A stretch of DNA of 64,000 nt, taken from contig JABTTW010000001.1 of the NCBI GenBank assembly GCA_015075745.1, positions 682,001 through 746,000 of the forward strand, read 5' to 3'. The notes under the pieces were generated by a model. It searched no databases, was not told the origin of the DNA, and worked only from the letters and a program-made list of their open reading frames with translations. This document shows positions 8,255 through 17,262 of this stretch, one piece after another. The first letter of the stretch is position 1. Each line of letters opens with the position of its first letter. The translations under genes were made by a program, and so were the position numbers. The DNA comes from Planctomycetia bacterium. GTDB taxonomy: Bacteria; Planctomycetota; Phycisphaerae; UBA1845; UTPLA1.

Positions 8255-9961
8255 TCATGATGAGGAAATAGAATTGCTCCCCTCCGGCGCAGCGCCCGCA
8301 AGCAGGGCCAGTGCGGACCGCAACTCGGGAATTCTTTGTAATCTAGTCGCATAGTCGCGCTCCCGGGGGCCGCCCTTGGCGCGCATCGCCTTGAGAAGTT
8401 TGTCCTTCGCCGGGCGAGGCCACCGGGCAACCGCCTTGAGCGGATGAACCATCAGCGCGAGTCGGCGAAAAGCGTCGCGCTCTTCGGCGGACCATTCCTT
8501 CATACTTCCAGTCTTCAGCATTCGCATGACATCGCGCGCCGACTCTTCCTCGGCGCGTCGCCGATCGCCGCGAAACCGCTTGCCGATTTCCGCTGTGAGC
8601 GCAAGGCCGAGCTTCGTCAGATCCAGTTCCGGCAACTGATCGACCGCCTCGTCAAACGACAGTCCCAGCTTCGCCCGTGCAAGCTTCCTTAGCATCGGCG
8701 CCGACGTTCGATGTCGCGGACTCGCCCGCAGCTTCCCCGCTTCCTCATCCGCAAGGGCCCGCAGCTTCGCGTCAATCGGCCGAAAGCCGAGGCGATAGTA
8801 AAACCAGAACGCCCCCGAATGGATCGCCTCGCGGTTACCCGCCCCGAACTGAAACGGGTCCACGCAAAATCGCGTCGCGCCAAAGAGCCACTTGTAAACG
8901 CGAATCACCTGGGCAAACGCAAACGCCGACTCGCCGCCGCGAAACTCGTCAAAGATATTCACGCCAATCTCGCAGCGCTCGAAAAACACCCACCCGCCGC
9001 CATACCCCATGGGCACGCGATTGCGTGCCACGATGAACCCGAAATAACTCTCAATCGGCAGCCGCCGCTCCGGGGTCATGCCGAAGACGGCCACATCGAT
9101 GCCCCGTTCCAGCCGATATAGCGCCACCTCGCCGGGGTTCGCATACGTCAGCGTGTCGATCTCCCGATGCCGGACGCACAGTGTCGTTCGGCAGGCATCG
9201 AGGACCTCCTCGGCCCGGCGGCGAGCGAGATACTTCGGCGGGCCCAATCGCTTGGCGACGAGCGACCTCAGGTCGATCTGCCGGAGAATCGGCTCCTCTT
9301 GATAAAAAATCGGACGCCGCGGAAAACGCGCCGTCGTGCGCGAAAACCCCGCCGCGCGAAGCCGCCAGCGCACGGCGACACTCAGCGAATCGAACGCGTG
9401 ATCTGGCAGGCTCGCCGGCCCCTCCAATCGGCCAAACTGCTCCACCAGCCACCCGGCATCGCTCGCGCGACGGCTCCCCTTCGCCAGCGCGAACCATTCC
9501 TGCGTCGTGAGATGATCGGCATAGAGACCGTCCCGCTCGACGGTCGGAACAAGCGCATGGAGAAACTCGTCCATCGCTTCGCCGAGCGAGCCGTCGTCCC
9601 AGTCCAGCTCGACGTCCGCGCCCAGTCGGCCCACCAGCCAGCGCGTCATATCCAGTGTGAACGGGTGTACGATCTCCGTGTTCGCAATGCCGGTATCAAC
9701 CAGTCGAGCCGCAAGGCCCGGTCTCACTTTCACGATCGATGCCAGGCGCTTCATTTCGCCCTCCACCAACTTGAAGAGCGCCGCGCTGTCCGGATAGGCC
9801 GCGAGAAACAAAAGCAGATCGTGATACGCCCGAAGCAGCCGGGCCGTCGTGATCGGCTCGCGACTAAGCTCGCGCAGCAGCCGCATCTTCTCCGCGCGGG
9901 GCCCCCGCCCCACCGCCGTCCGGGCATTTCGCAGGGCTTCGACCATCTCTTCTGGCGACAT
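8255..9961 (-). CDS. uncharacterised protein with possible GNAT-like core
   Basis: Protein of about 568 residues. ATG 9961 gives MSPEEMVEALRNARTAVGRGPRAEK; upstream in-frame codons to 10093 overlap the promoter region of the divergent gene and look non-coding. I do not recognise a named family. The middle-to-C-terminal part (VALYRLERGIDVAVFGMT... YFGFIVARNRVPMGYGGGWVFFERCEIGVNIFDEF... FWFYYRLGFRPID) has the strand/helix order of an acetyltransferase-like fold. YRLGFRPID resembles the GNAT C-terminal Y-x-x-x-GF motif. No signal peptide or membrane segment is seen, so it is probably cytosolic. It is divergent from the ABC ATPase gene. Confidence 0.55.
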   Translation of the reverse strand: MSPEEMVEALRNARTAVGRGPRAEKMRLLRELSREPITTARLLRAYHDLLLFLAAYPDSAALFKLVEGEMKRLASIVKVRPGLAARLVDTGIANTEIVHPFTLDMTRWLVGRLGADVELDWDDGSLGEAMDEFLHALVPTVERDGLYADHLTTQEWFALAKGSRRASDAGWLVEQFGRLEGPASLPDHAFDSLSVAVRWRLRAAGFSRTTARFPRRPIFYQEEPILRQIDLRSLVAKRLGPPKYLARRRAEEVLDACRTTLCVRHREIDTLTYANPGEVALYRLERGIDVAVFGMTPERRLPIESYFGFIVARNRVPMGYGGGWVFFERCEIGVNIFDEFRGGESAFAFAQVIRVYKWLFGATRFCVDPFQFGAGNREAIHSGAFWFYYRLGFRPIDAKLRALADEEAGKLRASPRHRTSAPMLRKLARAKLGLSFDEAVDQLPELDLTKLGLALTAEIGKRFRGDRRRAEEESARDVMRMLKTGSMKEWSAEERDAFRRLALMVHPLKAVARWPRPAKDKLLKAMRAKGGPRERDYATRLQRIPELRSALALLAGAAPEGSNSISSS

Positions 9962-10085
9962 GGTGGAATAGCAAAGGCGATTCGGGCAATTGGTGCAAGC
10001 GGTGTATGGACCAATCCGGGACCGCGTGCGGCCGGGCGGCGGCTTGCTACAATCGCGGCCCGGTCCGAAGCACAGGAGCAGGACG

Positions 10086-11018
10086 GTGAGCATTCTTCAA
10101 GTCGAGCATCTTCGCAAGTCTTACAACGGCACGACCGCGGTCGTCGACGTGAGCTTTTCGATCGCCGCCGGCGAGGTCTTCGGCCTGCTCGGCCCAAACG
10201 GAGCGGGGAAATCCACCACGATCAACATCATCGCCCGACTGCTTCGGCCCGACACCGGCGCCGTTCAGGTGGATGGCATCGCCTCCGACGACGCCGAGCG
10301 CTACAAGCGCCGATTGGGCTACGTGCCCCAGGAAATCAGCCTCGCCGAGCGCATGACCGCGCAGGAGAATCTGTCGCTCATCGGCCGGCTGTACGACGTC
10401 ACCGGAAACCTGCTCAAGCAGCGGACCGACGAGGTGCTCGCCCGCGCGGGATTGAAGGATCGCGCACACGACTTGGTCAAGACGTTCTCCGGTGGGATGA
10501 AGCGGCGGCTGAACATCGCCGCTGCCCTGCTTCACGACCCCATCCTCCTGCTGATGGACGAACCGACCGCCGGCGTCGATCCGCATGCCCGGGTACATAT
10601 CTTCGAGCTGATCGAGCAGATCGCCGCCGAGGGTAAAGCGGTCCTGTACACCACGCACTACATGGAAGAAGCCCAGCGGCTCTGCGATCGCACGGCCATC
10701 ATCGACCACGGACGCATCCTGACCATGGGCACCCTCGACGAGCTGATTTCGCGCGTCGACACCAAGCGCGACGTCATCCTGCAGGGCAAGGGCCTCTGCG
10801 AAGCGAGTGTCGCCAAGTTGTCAGCGGCAATGGGTGGAATCGCCTGGAAAATGGAGGGCGACGCCGCGAGGCTCAGCGCCGCCGGAGATCATCGGGTCAT
10901 CGTCTCGGCGGCCCGCTTCGCCCACGAGTGCGGCATCGAACCGACCTCGATCAGATTGCAGGAAGCAAACTTGGAGACCGTCTTCCTCGAATTAACCGGG
11001 CGAGTGCTGCGAGATTGA
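10086..11018 (+). CDS. ABC transporter ATP-binding protein (ABC-2/drug-export type)
   Basis: ATPase of 310 residues from GTG 10086, preceded by AGGAGCAGGAC. It carries Walker A (GLLGPNGAGKSTT), Q-loop (YVPQE), signature (FSGGMKRRLNIAAALLHDP), Walker B with catalytic Glu (ILLLMDEPTAGVDPHAR) and the switch histidine (YTTHYMEEAQ). The C-terminal extension of about 80 residues after the ATPase core is typical of CcmA/NatA-type exporters with separate ABC-2 permeases. No permease gene is adjacent: the next gene is convergent hldE. It therefore serves a permease encoded elsewhere or is an orphan. Confidence 0.9.
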   Translation: MSILQVEHLRKSYNGTTAVVDVSFSIAAGEVFGLLGPNGAGKSTTINIIARLLRPDTGAVQVDGIASDDAERYKRRLGYVPQEISLAERMTAQENLSLIGRLYDVTGNLLKQRTDEVLARAGLKDRAHDLVKTFSGGMKRRLNIAAALLHDPILLLMDEPTAGVDPHARVHIFELIEQIAAEGKAVLYTTHYMEEAQRLCDRTAIIDHGRILTMGTLDELISRVDTKRDVILQGKGLCEASVAKLSAAMGGIAWKMEGDAARLSAAGDHRVIVSAARFAHECGIEPTSIRLQEANLETVFLELTGRVLRD

Positions 11019-11047
11019 TCCGCGTCGATCGCCGACCATAACCTCGG

Positions 11048-12535
11048 TCAGACGCGGCGGATTTTCTCGATGAGGGCGGAGGTGCTTCGACCCTCGACGA
11101 GCGGCACCAGCACCACCTTGCCGCCGTGGCGCTCGACGAATTCCTGCCCGGCGATGGTCTTGCCATTCCAGTCCTGCCCCTTGAGAAGGACGTCCGGCCG
11201 CACCGCTTCGATCAATGCCTGCGGCGTCGGCTCGTCAAAGATGACCACATAGTCGATGTCCGCCAGGGCTGCCAGCACTGCGGCACGGTCGGCCTGCCCG
11301 ACGATGGGCCGATCGTCGGCCTTGCTCAGGCTGCGAACCGACGCATCGGAGTTAAGCCCCACCACGAGGATGTCGGCCTGCTGCTTGCAGAATCGAAAGT
11401 TCGCCACGTGCCCCGCGTGAATCAGATCGAAGCACCCATTGGTAAAGGCGATCCGCTCCTGCCGCGACCTGCGCCGGGCCAGTTCCGGCAGGAGATGATC
11501 GAGCGTTCGCACCTTCCCAAGATGTTGATGATTATCGAGGAGGATCTCGCCAATCACCTCGTCACGGGTAATGGGCACACAGCCGAACCTCTCCACTTCC
11601 AGCCCCCCGGCGACGTTGGCCAGGCTCACCGCCTCGCGAAGCGAAGCGCCGGCGGCGACCGCGACGGCCATCGCCGCAAGGACTTCATCTCCCGCGCCGG
11701 TCACGTCATAGACGTCGCGCGTCTTCGTGGGAATGTGCTCGAACGACCCCCCCGGCCCGATCAGTGCCGCGCCATCGGCATCGAGCGTCACGCACACCGA
11801 CTCCGTCCGGCATTTCTCCAGAATGACCGCCGCATGGGCCAGCACCGCGTCCATGTTGCGCAGCCGCAGGCCTGTGACCTTTTCCGTCTCGGTGCGATTG
11901 GGGGTCATGACGGTCGCACCGGCATAGCGGCTGTAGTCCGTGGTGCTCGCCGGGTCGACCAGAACCGGCACCCCTCGGGCCTTCGCCTCGGCGATCACCG
12001 CCTGCGCCAAGCCCGGCGTGATGACGCCCTTGTTATAGTCTTCGATGCAAACCACCTGGCACTTCGCGAGCAGCTTCCTGACCGTCTGCATCAGCCGCTC
12101 GGCGGCGGCAGCGTCGATCGGGTCCGCGTTTTCGTCGTCGATGCGTATGAGTTGCTGTCGGTGGCGATGCTGCGCCAGACCGATCAAGCGCGTCTTCCGC
12201 GTCGTCGGCCGATGGGCGATGGACTCGATGCCGTCTGCATCGGCGCCGACGCCGCGCAGCAGCGCGCGTAGCAGATCGGCGTCCGCGTCGACGCCCGCGA
12301 TGCCGACGCAGTGCGGAATGCCCCCCAGCGCCGCGATGTCAGCGGCCACCGAACCGGCGCCGCCCAATGCATCCTGGTGGCGCACGACCCGCAGTACCGG
12401 CACCGGCGCCTCGGGACTGATCCGCTCGGCGTCGCCGTACAAATAACGATCGATCATGAAGTCGCCCACAAGGAGAACCTCGCGGCCGACGCCAAGATCC
12501 ACGATTTCACACAGTCGTTCCCAGGTCTTGATCAT
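11048..12535 (-). CDS. hldE: bifunctional heptose-7-phosphate kinase / heptose-1-phosphate adenylyltransferase
   Basis: Cytosolic enzyme of 495 residues making ADP-heptose for the LPS core. The N-terminal ribokinase-like domain (about 1-330) shows GDFMIDRYLYGDAERISPEAPVPV at the start and the anion-hole/catalytic motif DVTGAGDEVLAAMAVAV. The C-terminal nucleotidyltransferase domain (about 355-495) starts FTNGCFDLIHAGHVANF with the HxGH motif and ends with LVEGRSTSALIEKIRRV. Length and domain order match HldE/RfaE (about 477 in E. coli). With lpxB further on, it indicates an LPS-bearing outer membrane. Confidence 0.95.
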   Translation of the reverse strand: MIKTWERLCEIVDLGVGREVLLVGDFMIDRYLYGDAERISPEAPVPVLRVVRHQDALGGAGSVAADIAALGGIPHCVGIAGVDADADLLRALLRGVGADADGIESIAHRPTTRKTRLIGLAQHRHRQQLIRIDDENADPIDAAAAERLMQTVRKLLAKCQVVCIEDYNKGVITPGLAQAVIAEAKARGVPVLVDPASTTDYSRYAGATVMTPNRTETEKVTGLRLRNMDAVLAHAAVILEKCRTESVCVTLDADGAALIGPGGSFEHIPTKTRDVYDVTGAGDEVLAAMAVAVAAGASLREAVSLANVAGGLEVERFGCVPITRDEVIGEILLDNHQHLGKVRTLDHLLPELARRRSRQERIAFTNGCFDLIHAGHVANFRFCKQQADILVVGLNSDASVRSLSKADDRPIVGQADRAAVLAALADIDYVVIFDEPTPQALIEAVRPDVLLKGQDWNGKTIAGQEFVERHGGKVVLVPLVEGRSTSALIEKIRRV

Positions 12536-13008
12536 GGTGTTGTGATTATCTGAAAGCTCACCGGCCTGACTCCGGGCAAGGAGCCGACCGAATTCATGGG
12601 TGCGAAATACCGGGACTGAACTTGTCTCCTCGGCGAACAGAATTCGATTCTAGGGGTGCCGGGCAGGGGTAACAAGAAACGCGATGGGGGTGATACCCGC
12701 CGTCCGAACGAACGCAGGACCCGCCCGCCCCTGTGTTAATATTCTGCGCACCAAGCATTTATATACGCAGTCCCCGCCTATCCGATCGAACACACCCCTC
12801 CCCACCGGACCCATCCGGCCTATCCTGCGCCGCCAACCCGCGATTTCAGCCGCCTGAGGGCCACTTCGTCTCATAACAACTCAAGGAATCAGTACTGGGA
12901 AGCCGAAACAGACATTATCGGCTGTTTCGGACCCGCTTGGACCCCACTTTCTACTCAAAGGGGGCATGCGGAGTCCCGCGGCAGCACGAGCGACAGGGGA
13001 TCCGAACG
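12536..13008. other. 470-bp intergenic region between hldE and the parA-like gene
   Basis: Divergent promoter region. No coding frame is convincing. It contains an AT-richer stretch around 12735-12775 (TTAATATTC, TTTATATACG) and a perfect inverted repeat at 12903-12930, listed separately. Confidence 0.5.
12903..12930. promoter_or_regulatory. 9-bp perfect inverted repeat upstream of the parA-like gene
   Basis: CCGAAACAG, a 10-base gap, then CTGTTTCGG. It lies about 80 bases before the ATG of the ParA-type gene. It could be an operator, a parS-like site or an RNA hairpin in the leader; no T-run follows it. Confidence 0.4.
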
Positions 13009-14352
13009 ATGAGAGTCATCGCCATTGCGAACCAGAAGGGCGGTTGTGGAAAGACCACGATCGTCATTAATCTCGCCGCATGCCTCGCCCGCGAGGGACA
13101 GCGGACACTGGCCGTGGACCTTGATCCACAGGGCCACTGTGCCCTGGGTCTCCTGGTTCCAGAGGAACAGGTCGAAGTCAGCATCGCCGACGTCCTGCTC
13201 TCCGAAGGCTCGCCCGATCCCATCGACCTCGGCCGCGTCACCTGGCAGATTTCCAGCCACTTCGACCTGATCCCCTCCAAGACCGACTTATCCAAGCTCG
13301 AACAAAAGCTCGCCGGCGTACAGGGCCGCGAGCAGAAGCTGGCCCGCGTTCTCGATGCCGCCAGGGACAAGTACGACTTCGTCCTCATCGACACGCCGCC
13401 GACCATCGGCTTTCTCACGCAAAGCGCGCTGACCGCCGCCGACGAGATCATGGTCCCGGTCGACACCGGCTACTTCTCGCTGCACGGTCTCTCCAAGCAG
13501 CTCGACACCATCGCCGAAATGAAGGAGATCGCCGGTCGCAGCCCCACCGTCCGAATCGTCGCCAATCTCTACGACGTCCGGACCAAGCTCGCCCGGGAAA
13601 TCCTCGCCGAGCTGCGCAAGCGCCACGGCGGATCGATGTTCGCCGGCTTCATCAACTTCAACACCAAGCTGAAGGAGAGCACCAGCCTCGGCCAGCCCAT
13701 CACCGAATACGACCCCGCCTCCAGCGGCTGTCGAGACTTCGTCAAGCTGGCCCGCGAGTTGATCTCCCTCGAAAAGGCGTCGTCCGCATCCGAACCGGCC
13801 GCCGCCGAGGTCGTTGAATCGGCCCCAGCCACGGCATCGTCCACCGCGACCGCCACACTCACCTCGCGAAGCGCCCCTACCGCTGCCGTCCTGGCCGATC
13901 AGAAGCCCGAAGGTCAGAAGGCCCTGCTCGACCGCGCCGAGGCCCTCGCGGCCAACGCCAGCAAGCTGCTCGCCACCACCGAAACCCTGCTCGGACCGGG
14001 CCGGCGAACCGGATCCCCCGCCGCCGCCGAGACCGTCTCACCGCACGCGGCGGCCGATCGAAAGATCGAGCTGATCTATGGACCCCGCGCCGTCGAGCAC
14101 GGCGTCGCCTTTGTGGTCGCCGCCGCCGGCGCACACTCGGTTCGCATCGCCGGCGACTTCAACGACTGGAATCCCGAGCGAACGCCGATGACCCATCTGC
14201 GCGACGGCGCCTTCTACGCGAGACTCCCCTTGGGCCCGGGCCGCTATCAATATCGCTACGTGGTGGACGGCCACTGGATGCGCGACCCGGCGAATCCTCG
14301 CATGACCACGAATCCCTATGGTGATGTCAACAGCGTCGTCGAACTGGTCTGA
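13009..14352 (+). CDS. ParA/MinD-type ATPase fused to a CBM48 (AMPK glycogen-binding-like) domain
   Basis: Protein of 447 residues from ATG 13009 (AGGGGATC upstream). Residues 1-250 form a ParA-type ATPase: deviant Walker A KGGCGKTT at about 10-17, switch I DLDPQGHCALGLL, Walker B-like FVLIDTPPTIGFL. An Ala/Pro/Ser-rich linker of about 90 residues follows. The last 95 residues (VRIAGDFNDWNPERTPMTHLRDGAFYARLPLGPGRYQYRYVVDGHWMRDPANP) match the CBM48/AMPK-beta glycogen-binding domain, with W and N at carbohydrate-contact positions. No ParB gene is adjacent, so plasmid-type partition is unlikely. Positioning of a polysaccharide or cell-surface machine is possible but inferred. The mlaEFD operon starts 153 bases downstream. 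Confidence 0.85.
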   Translation: MRVIAIANQKGGCGKTTIVINLAACLAREGQRTLAVDLDPQGHCALGLLVPEEQVEVSIADVLLSEGSPDPIDLGRVTWQISSHFDLIPSKTDLSKLEQKLAGVQGREQKLARVLDAARDKYDFVLIDTPPTIGFLTQSALTAADEIMVPVDTGYFSLHGLSKQLDTIAEMKEIAGRSPTVRIVANLYDVRTKLAREILAELRKRHGGSMFAGFINFNTKLKESTSLGQPITEYDPASSGCRDFVKLARELISLEKASSASEPAAAEVVESAPATASSTATATLTSRSAPTAAVLADQKPEGQKALLDRAEALAANASKLLATTETLLGPGRRTGSPAAAETVSPHAAADRKIELIYGPRAVEHGVAFVVAAAGAHSVRIAGDFNDWNPERTPMTHLRDGAFYARLPLGPGRYQYRYVVDGHWMRDPANPRMTTNPYGDVNSVVELV

Positions 14353-14505
14353 TTCCACCCTGTAGGCGCGCCCCCTTTGCCTTGTAATTATCGTGCGTTC
14401 GACGCCGTATTGACGCCGCAATCAGCCCGCTGAAATTGACTCCCCGCATCCCCGCGACTACAAACTGCTACAAGACAGGGGGATCAGGACGGAGCAATCT
14501 GCATC

Positions 14506-15333
14506 TTGGACGATCAGGCTTCCATTCCGCTTTCCCCGCTGGCATTCCTGCGACACGTCTCGCATTATCTGGGTGGTTTTTCGATTTTTTCCTGGCATGC
14601 CTTCGTCGGCACCCTGCGGGAACTGCACCGGCCGCAGCTCTGGCGGCTGCTCATGCCCCAGCTTTTCGAAGTCGGCTACCGATCGCTCTCCGTCATCCTG
14701 ATCACCGGCGCTTTCGTCGGCATGGTGCTCGCCGTCCAGGCCATCGAGCAATTTCGAGCCGTCGGCCTTGAGGAGCGAATGGGCGCGGTGGTCAACATTT
14801 CCGTCGTGCGTGAGCTGGGGCCGGTCCTCGCCGGGATCATGCTGGCCGGACGCGTCGGCGGCGCCCTCACCGCCGAACTCGGCACCATGAAAGTCACCGA
14901 GCAAATCGACGCGATGCGGAGCATGGGCGTCGATCCTGTCCGCTATCTGGTCGTGCCTCGCGTCCTGGCCTGCTTCCTGCTGACGCCGATCCTCACCATT
15001 TATGCCAACATGACCGGTTCCGTGGGCGGCTGGTTCATTTCCGTCATTCAACGCGGCGTTGATAACGGCCCCTATTGGGACTACACGCGCATGTCCGTGG
15101 GAAATTTCGATCTGTTCTCCGGCATCCTCAAGTCGTTCTTCTTCGGCGCCGCCCTGGGACTCATCAGTTGCTATAAGGGCTTCTACTGTCGGGCGGGGGC
15201 GGAGGGAGTGGGCCGCGCCTGCACCGAGGCCTTCGTGACTTCGTTCATGGCCATTCTGACGATGGACTATTTCCTCGCCGAGGCCCTTCAATCGATAAGC
15301 ATCAAGCTCTACGGATTCCGCACTTTTCTCTAA
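14506..15333 (+). CDS. mlaE: MlaE-type phospholipid/ABC transporter permease
   Basis: Inner-membrane permease of 275 residues, starting at TTG 14506 with GGAG about 12 bases upstream. It shows the MlaE/YrbE family pattern: several membrane helices, VLAVQAIEQFRAVGLEERMGAVVNISVVRELGPVLAGIMLAGRVGGALTAELGTMKVTEQIDAM, then the conserved LVVPRVLACFLLTPIL. It is the first gene of a permease-ATPase-MCE operon for lipid movement between the membranes, which maintains outer-membrane asymmetry in the known systems. The ATPase gene starts 10 bases after its stop. Confidence 0.9.
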   Translation: MDDQASIPLSPLAFLRHVSHYLGGFSIFSWHAFVGTLRELHRPQLWRLLMPQLFEVGYRSLSVILITGAFVGMVLAVQAIEQFRAVGLEERMGAVVNISVVRELGPVLAGIMLAGRVGGALTAELGTMKVTEQIDAMRSMGVDPVRYLVVPRVLACFLLTPILTIYANMTGSVGGWFISVIQRGVDNGPYWDYTRMSVGNFDLFSGILKSFFFGAALGLISCYKGFYCRAGAEGVGRACTEAFVTSFMAILTMDYFLAEALQSISIKLYGFRTFL

Positions 15334-15342
15334 GACAACTGC

Positions 15343-16128
15343 GTGAGTGACAACCCCAAAGAAGATGATGTCCTGATCGAGCTTCGCGGCGTGTCCAAGC
15401 GCTTCGGATCCCTGATCGTGCTTGACGGCCTCGATCTGTCGGTCCGCCGGGGACAGACCACCGTGATCATCGGCGAGTCCGGCACGGGTAAAAGCGTCCT
15501 GCTCAAGCACATGGTCGTCCTCATGAAACCCGACTCCGGAGAGGTCTATTTCCACGGCCGCCGTGTAGACAACCTCGGGGAAGATCAGTTGGTCGCGGTT
15601 CGCAAGCGATTCGGGCTGCTTTTCCAGATGGGCGCCTTGTTCGACTCGATGACCGTGGGCGAAAACGTCGCCTTTCCCCTCGCCCAGCACACTCAGCTTT
15701 CGCCACAGCAACTTCAGGACGCCGTGGCTCAGAAGCTCCGCATGGTCGGTCTCGACGGCCTTCAGAATCGAAAGCCCGGTGAAGTGTCGGGCGGCCAGAA
15801 AAAACGCGTCGCCCTCGCCCGGGCGATCGCCCTTAATCCCGAGGTCGTACTTTACGATGAACCGACGACCGGACTCGATCCTGTGCGATCGGACGTGATC
15901 AACGAGATGATCCTCAAGTTGAAACGCGAGATGCACGTGACCGGCGTCGTCGTGACCCACGACATGGCCTGTGTATACAAGGTCGCCGATCGAATTGTGA
16001 TGTTGGGCAAGGGCAAGATCATCGCCGATGGCACGGCGGAGTATTTCAAGGAAACCGACGATCCACGCGTACGGCGGTTCGTCGACGGCCGTGCAAATCC
16101 CGAGGACCTGGCCGCGCTGGATGCCTAG
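15343..16128 (+). CDS. mlaF: MlaF-type ATP-binding protein
   Basis: ATPase of 261 residues from GTG 15343, partner of the MlaE permease. Walker A is IIGESGTGKSVLLKH, Q-loop LLFQMGALFDSMTVGENVAFPL, signature EVSGGQKKRVALARAIALNPEVVLYDEPTTGLDPV including Walker B, and the switch His VVVTHDMACV. The ESGTGKSV Walker A and LFQxGALFDSxTV Q-loop are typical of MlaF/Mkl. The MCE gene follows 81 bases later in the same direction, with no terminator seen between. Confidence 0.92.
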   Translation: MSDNPKEDDVLIELRGVSKRFGSLIVLDGLDLSVRRGQTTVIIGESGTGKSVLLKHMVVLMKPDSGEVYFHGRRVDNLGEDQLVAVRKRFGLLFQMGALFDSMTVGENVAFPLAQHTQLSPQQLQDAVAQKLRMVGLDGLQNRKPGEVSGGQKKRVALARAIALNPEVVLYDEPTTGLDPVRSDVINEMILKLKREMHVTGVVVTHDMACVYKVADRIVMLGKGKIIADGTAEYFKETDDPRVRRFVDGRANPEDLAALDA

Positions 16129-16209
16129 GAATCAAGCGATGATTTCGTCAGAGACGCCGGACGGATGCGTGGCCCGGAAGCGCCAGCGAAGGCAGGAAGA
16201 GGATTCGAC

Positions 16210-17223
16210 ATGTCTGATAAGCAACACACCACCATCGTAGGTTTTTTCGTTCTCATGGGCATTGTCAGTCTCGGCGGCCTGATCATAGCCTTCGGGGGGG
16301 GAAGGTCGCTGCTCGTCCGCACCTATAAACTGAACGTGGTTTTTCCCGAGGGCGTCGAAGGCATCCAGGAGGGACAAGCCGTCACCCTCAACGGCAAGCG
16401 GATCGGAGAAACCCAGTCCCTCGTCTTCGCCGACGACAAAAACCTGGCCAAGGGCGTCGTGGTGGTCGTGGCGGTCGAAGGCCTCGAATTGCCGGCGGCC
16501 TGTGAGATGCGAGTCTGGCCGAACCTGATGGGGCTGGGCAAGCCGCCGATCAGCATCGTCGTGACCGACCCGACCGACGAGCGAAAAATTCCGATGGACG
16601 GCACCGGAACCATCTCAGGCACCATGCTGCCGCGCATGGATCAACTCATCCCCAAGGACATGCAGGTAACTTTCCAGTCGGCGGCCCTGCACATCGGCGA
16701 GCTGGCGGACGCACTTCGACCCGCCGCCGAGAACCTGGGTCGGTTGCTGGAGTCACGATCGATGAGTCAAGTGGACACCAACAGCGTGACGGCCAATCTC
16801 GATACGCTCATTCAGCGAATCGACACCGCCATGAAGTCCTTCAACGCCGTCATGGGCGATCCGAAGAATCAGGAGAATCTCAGCGCCGTCCTGGCCAACG
16901 GCCGCAAAATGTCCGAGGCAGGCGTTGTGGCGATGGAAAACGTGCGCGACATCAGCGGCGAGGGCAAACAGGTCGCCGCGGACCTCAGCACGCTTCTACA
17001 GAAGCTGGCCTCGGCGACCGACGACCTTTCCGGCGTCCTGAAGCGGCTCGATCAGACCGTCGCGCTCATGCAGGACAAAACCGGAACGGTCGGCAAGATG
17101 TTCACCGATGACCGGCTCTACGAGGAAATGCTCCTGTCGGCCAAGCGTCTGACGCTCATGCTCGACCAGATGCGCGAAGTCCTCGACAACGTAAAGAAGG
17201 ACGGATTCAGATTCAAGCTATGA
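16210..17223 (+). CDS. mlaD: MlaD-type MCE-domain protein
   Basis: Membrane-anchored periplasmic protein of about 337 residues. ATG 16210 follows AGGAAGAGG and starts directly before the single transmembrane helix (TTIVGFFVLMGIVSLGGLIIAFGGG). The MCE domain follows (about 40-130: YKLNVVFPEGVEGIQEGQAVTLNGKRIGETQSL). The C-terminal 190 residues are helical, with phasing like the apolipoprotein/methyl-accepting-type tails of long MCE proteins. It would form the hexameric lipid channel of the MlaFED complex. No MlaC or MlaA gene is present here. Confidence 0.88.
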   Translation: MSDKQHTTIVGFFVLMGIVSLGGLIIAFGGGRSLLVRTYKLNVVFPEGVEGIQEGQAVTLNGKRIGETQSLVFADDKNLAKGVVVVVAVEGLELPAACEMRVWPNLMGLGKPPISIVVTDPTDERKIPMDGTGTISGTMLPRMDQLIPKDMQVTFQSAALHIGELADALRPAAENLGRLLESRSMSQVDTNSVTANLDTLIQRIDTAMKSFNAVMGDPKNQENLSAVLANGRKMSEAGVVAMENVRDISGEGKQVAADLSTLLQKLASATDDLSGVLKRLDQTVALMQDKTGTVGKMFTDDRLYEEMLLSAKRLTLMLDQMREVLDNVKKDGFRFKL

Positions 17224-17262
17224 GGCGTCACACGACGCGCGCCCGGTGCTCACCCGACGCCG

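Noticed and set aside
9167-10636. Long plus-strand open frame (489 codons) over 9167-10636
   Set aside because: It runs antisense to the 568-residue gene and out of frame with the ABC ATPase. Its product is Arg/Gln/His-rich low-complexity protein, typical of high-G+C shadow frames.
14458-15960. 500-codon minus-strand frame opposite mlaE/mlaF
   Set aside because: It overlaps two well-supported genes with clear motifs and has His/Glu/Asp-rich composition of the complementary strand.
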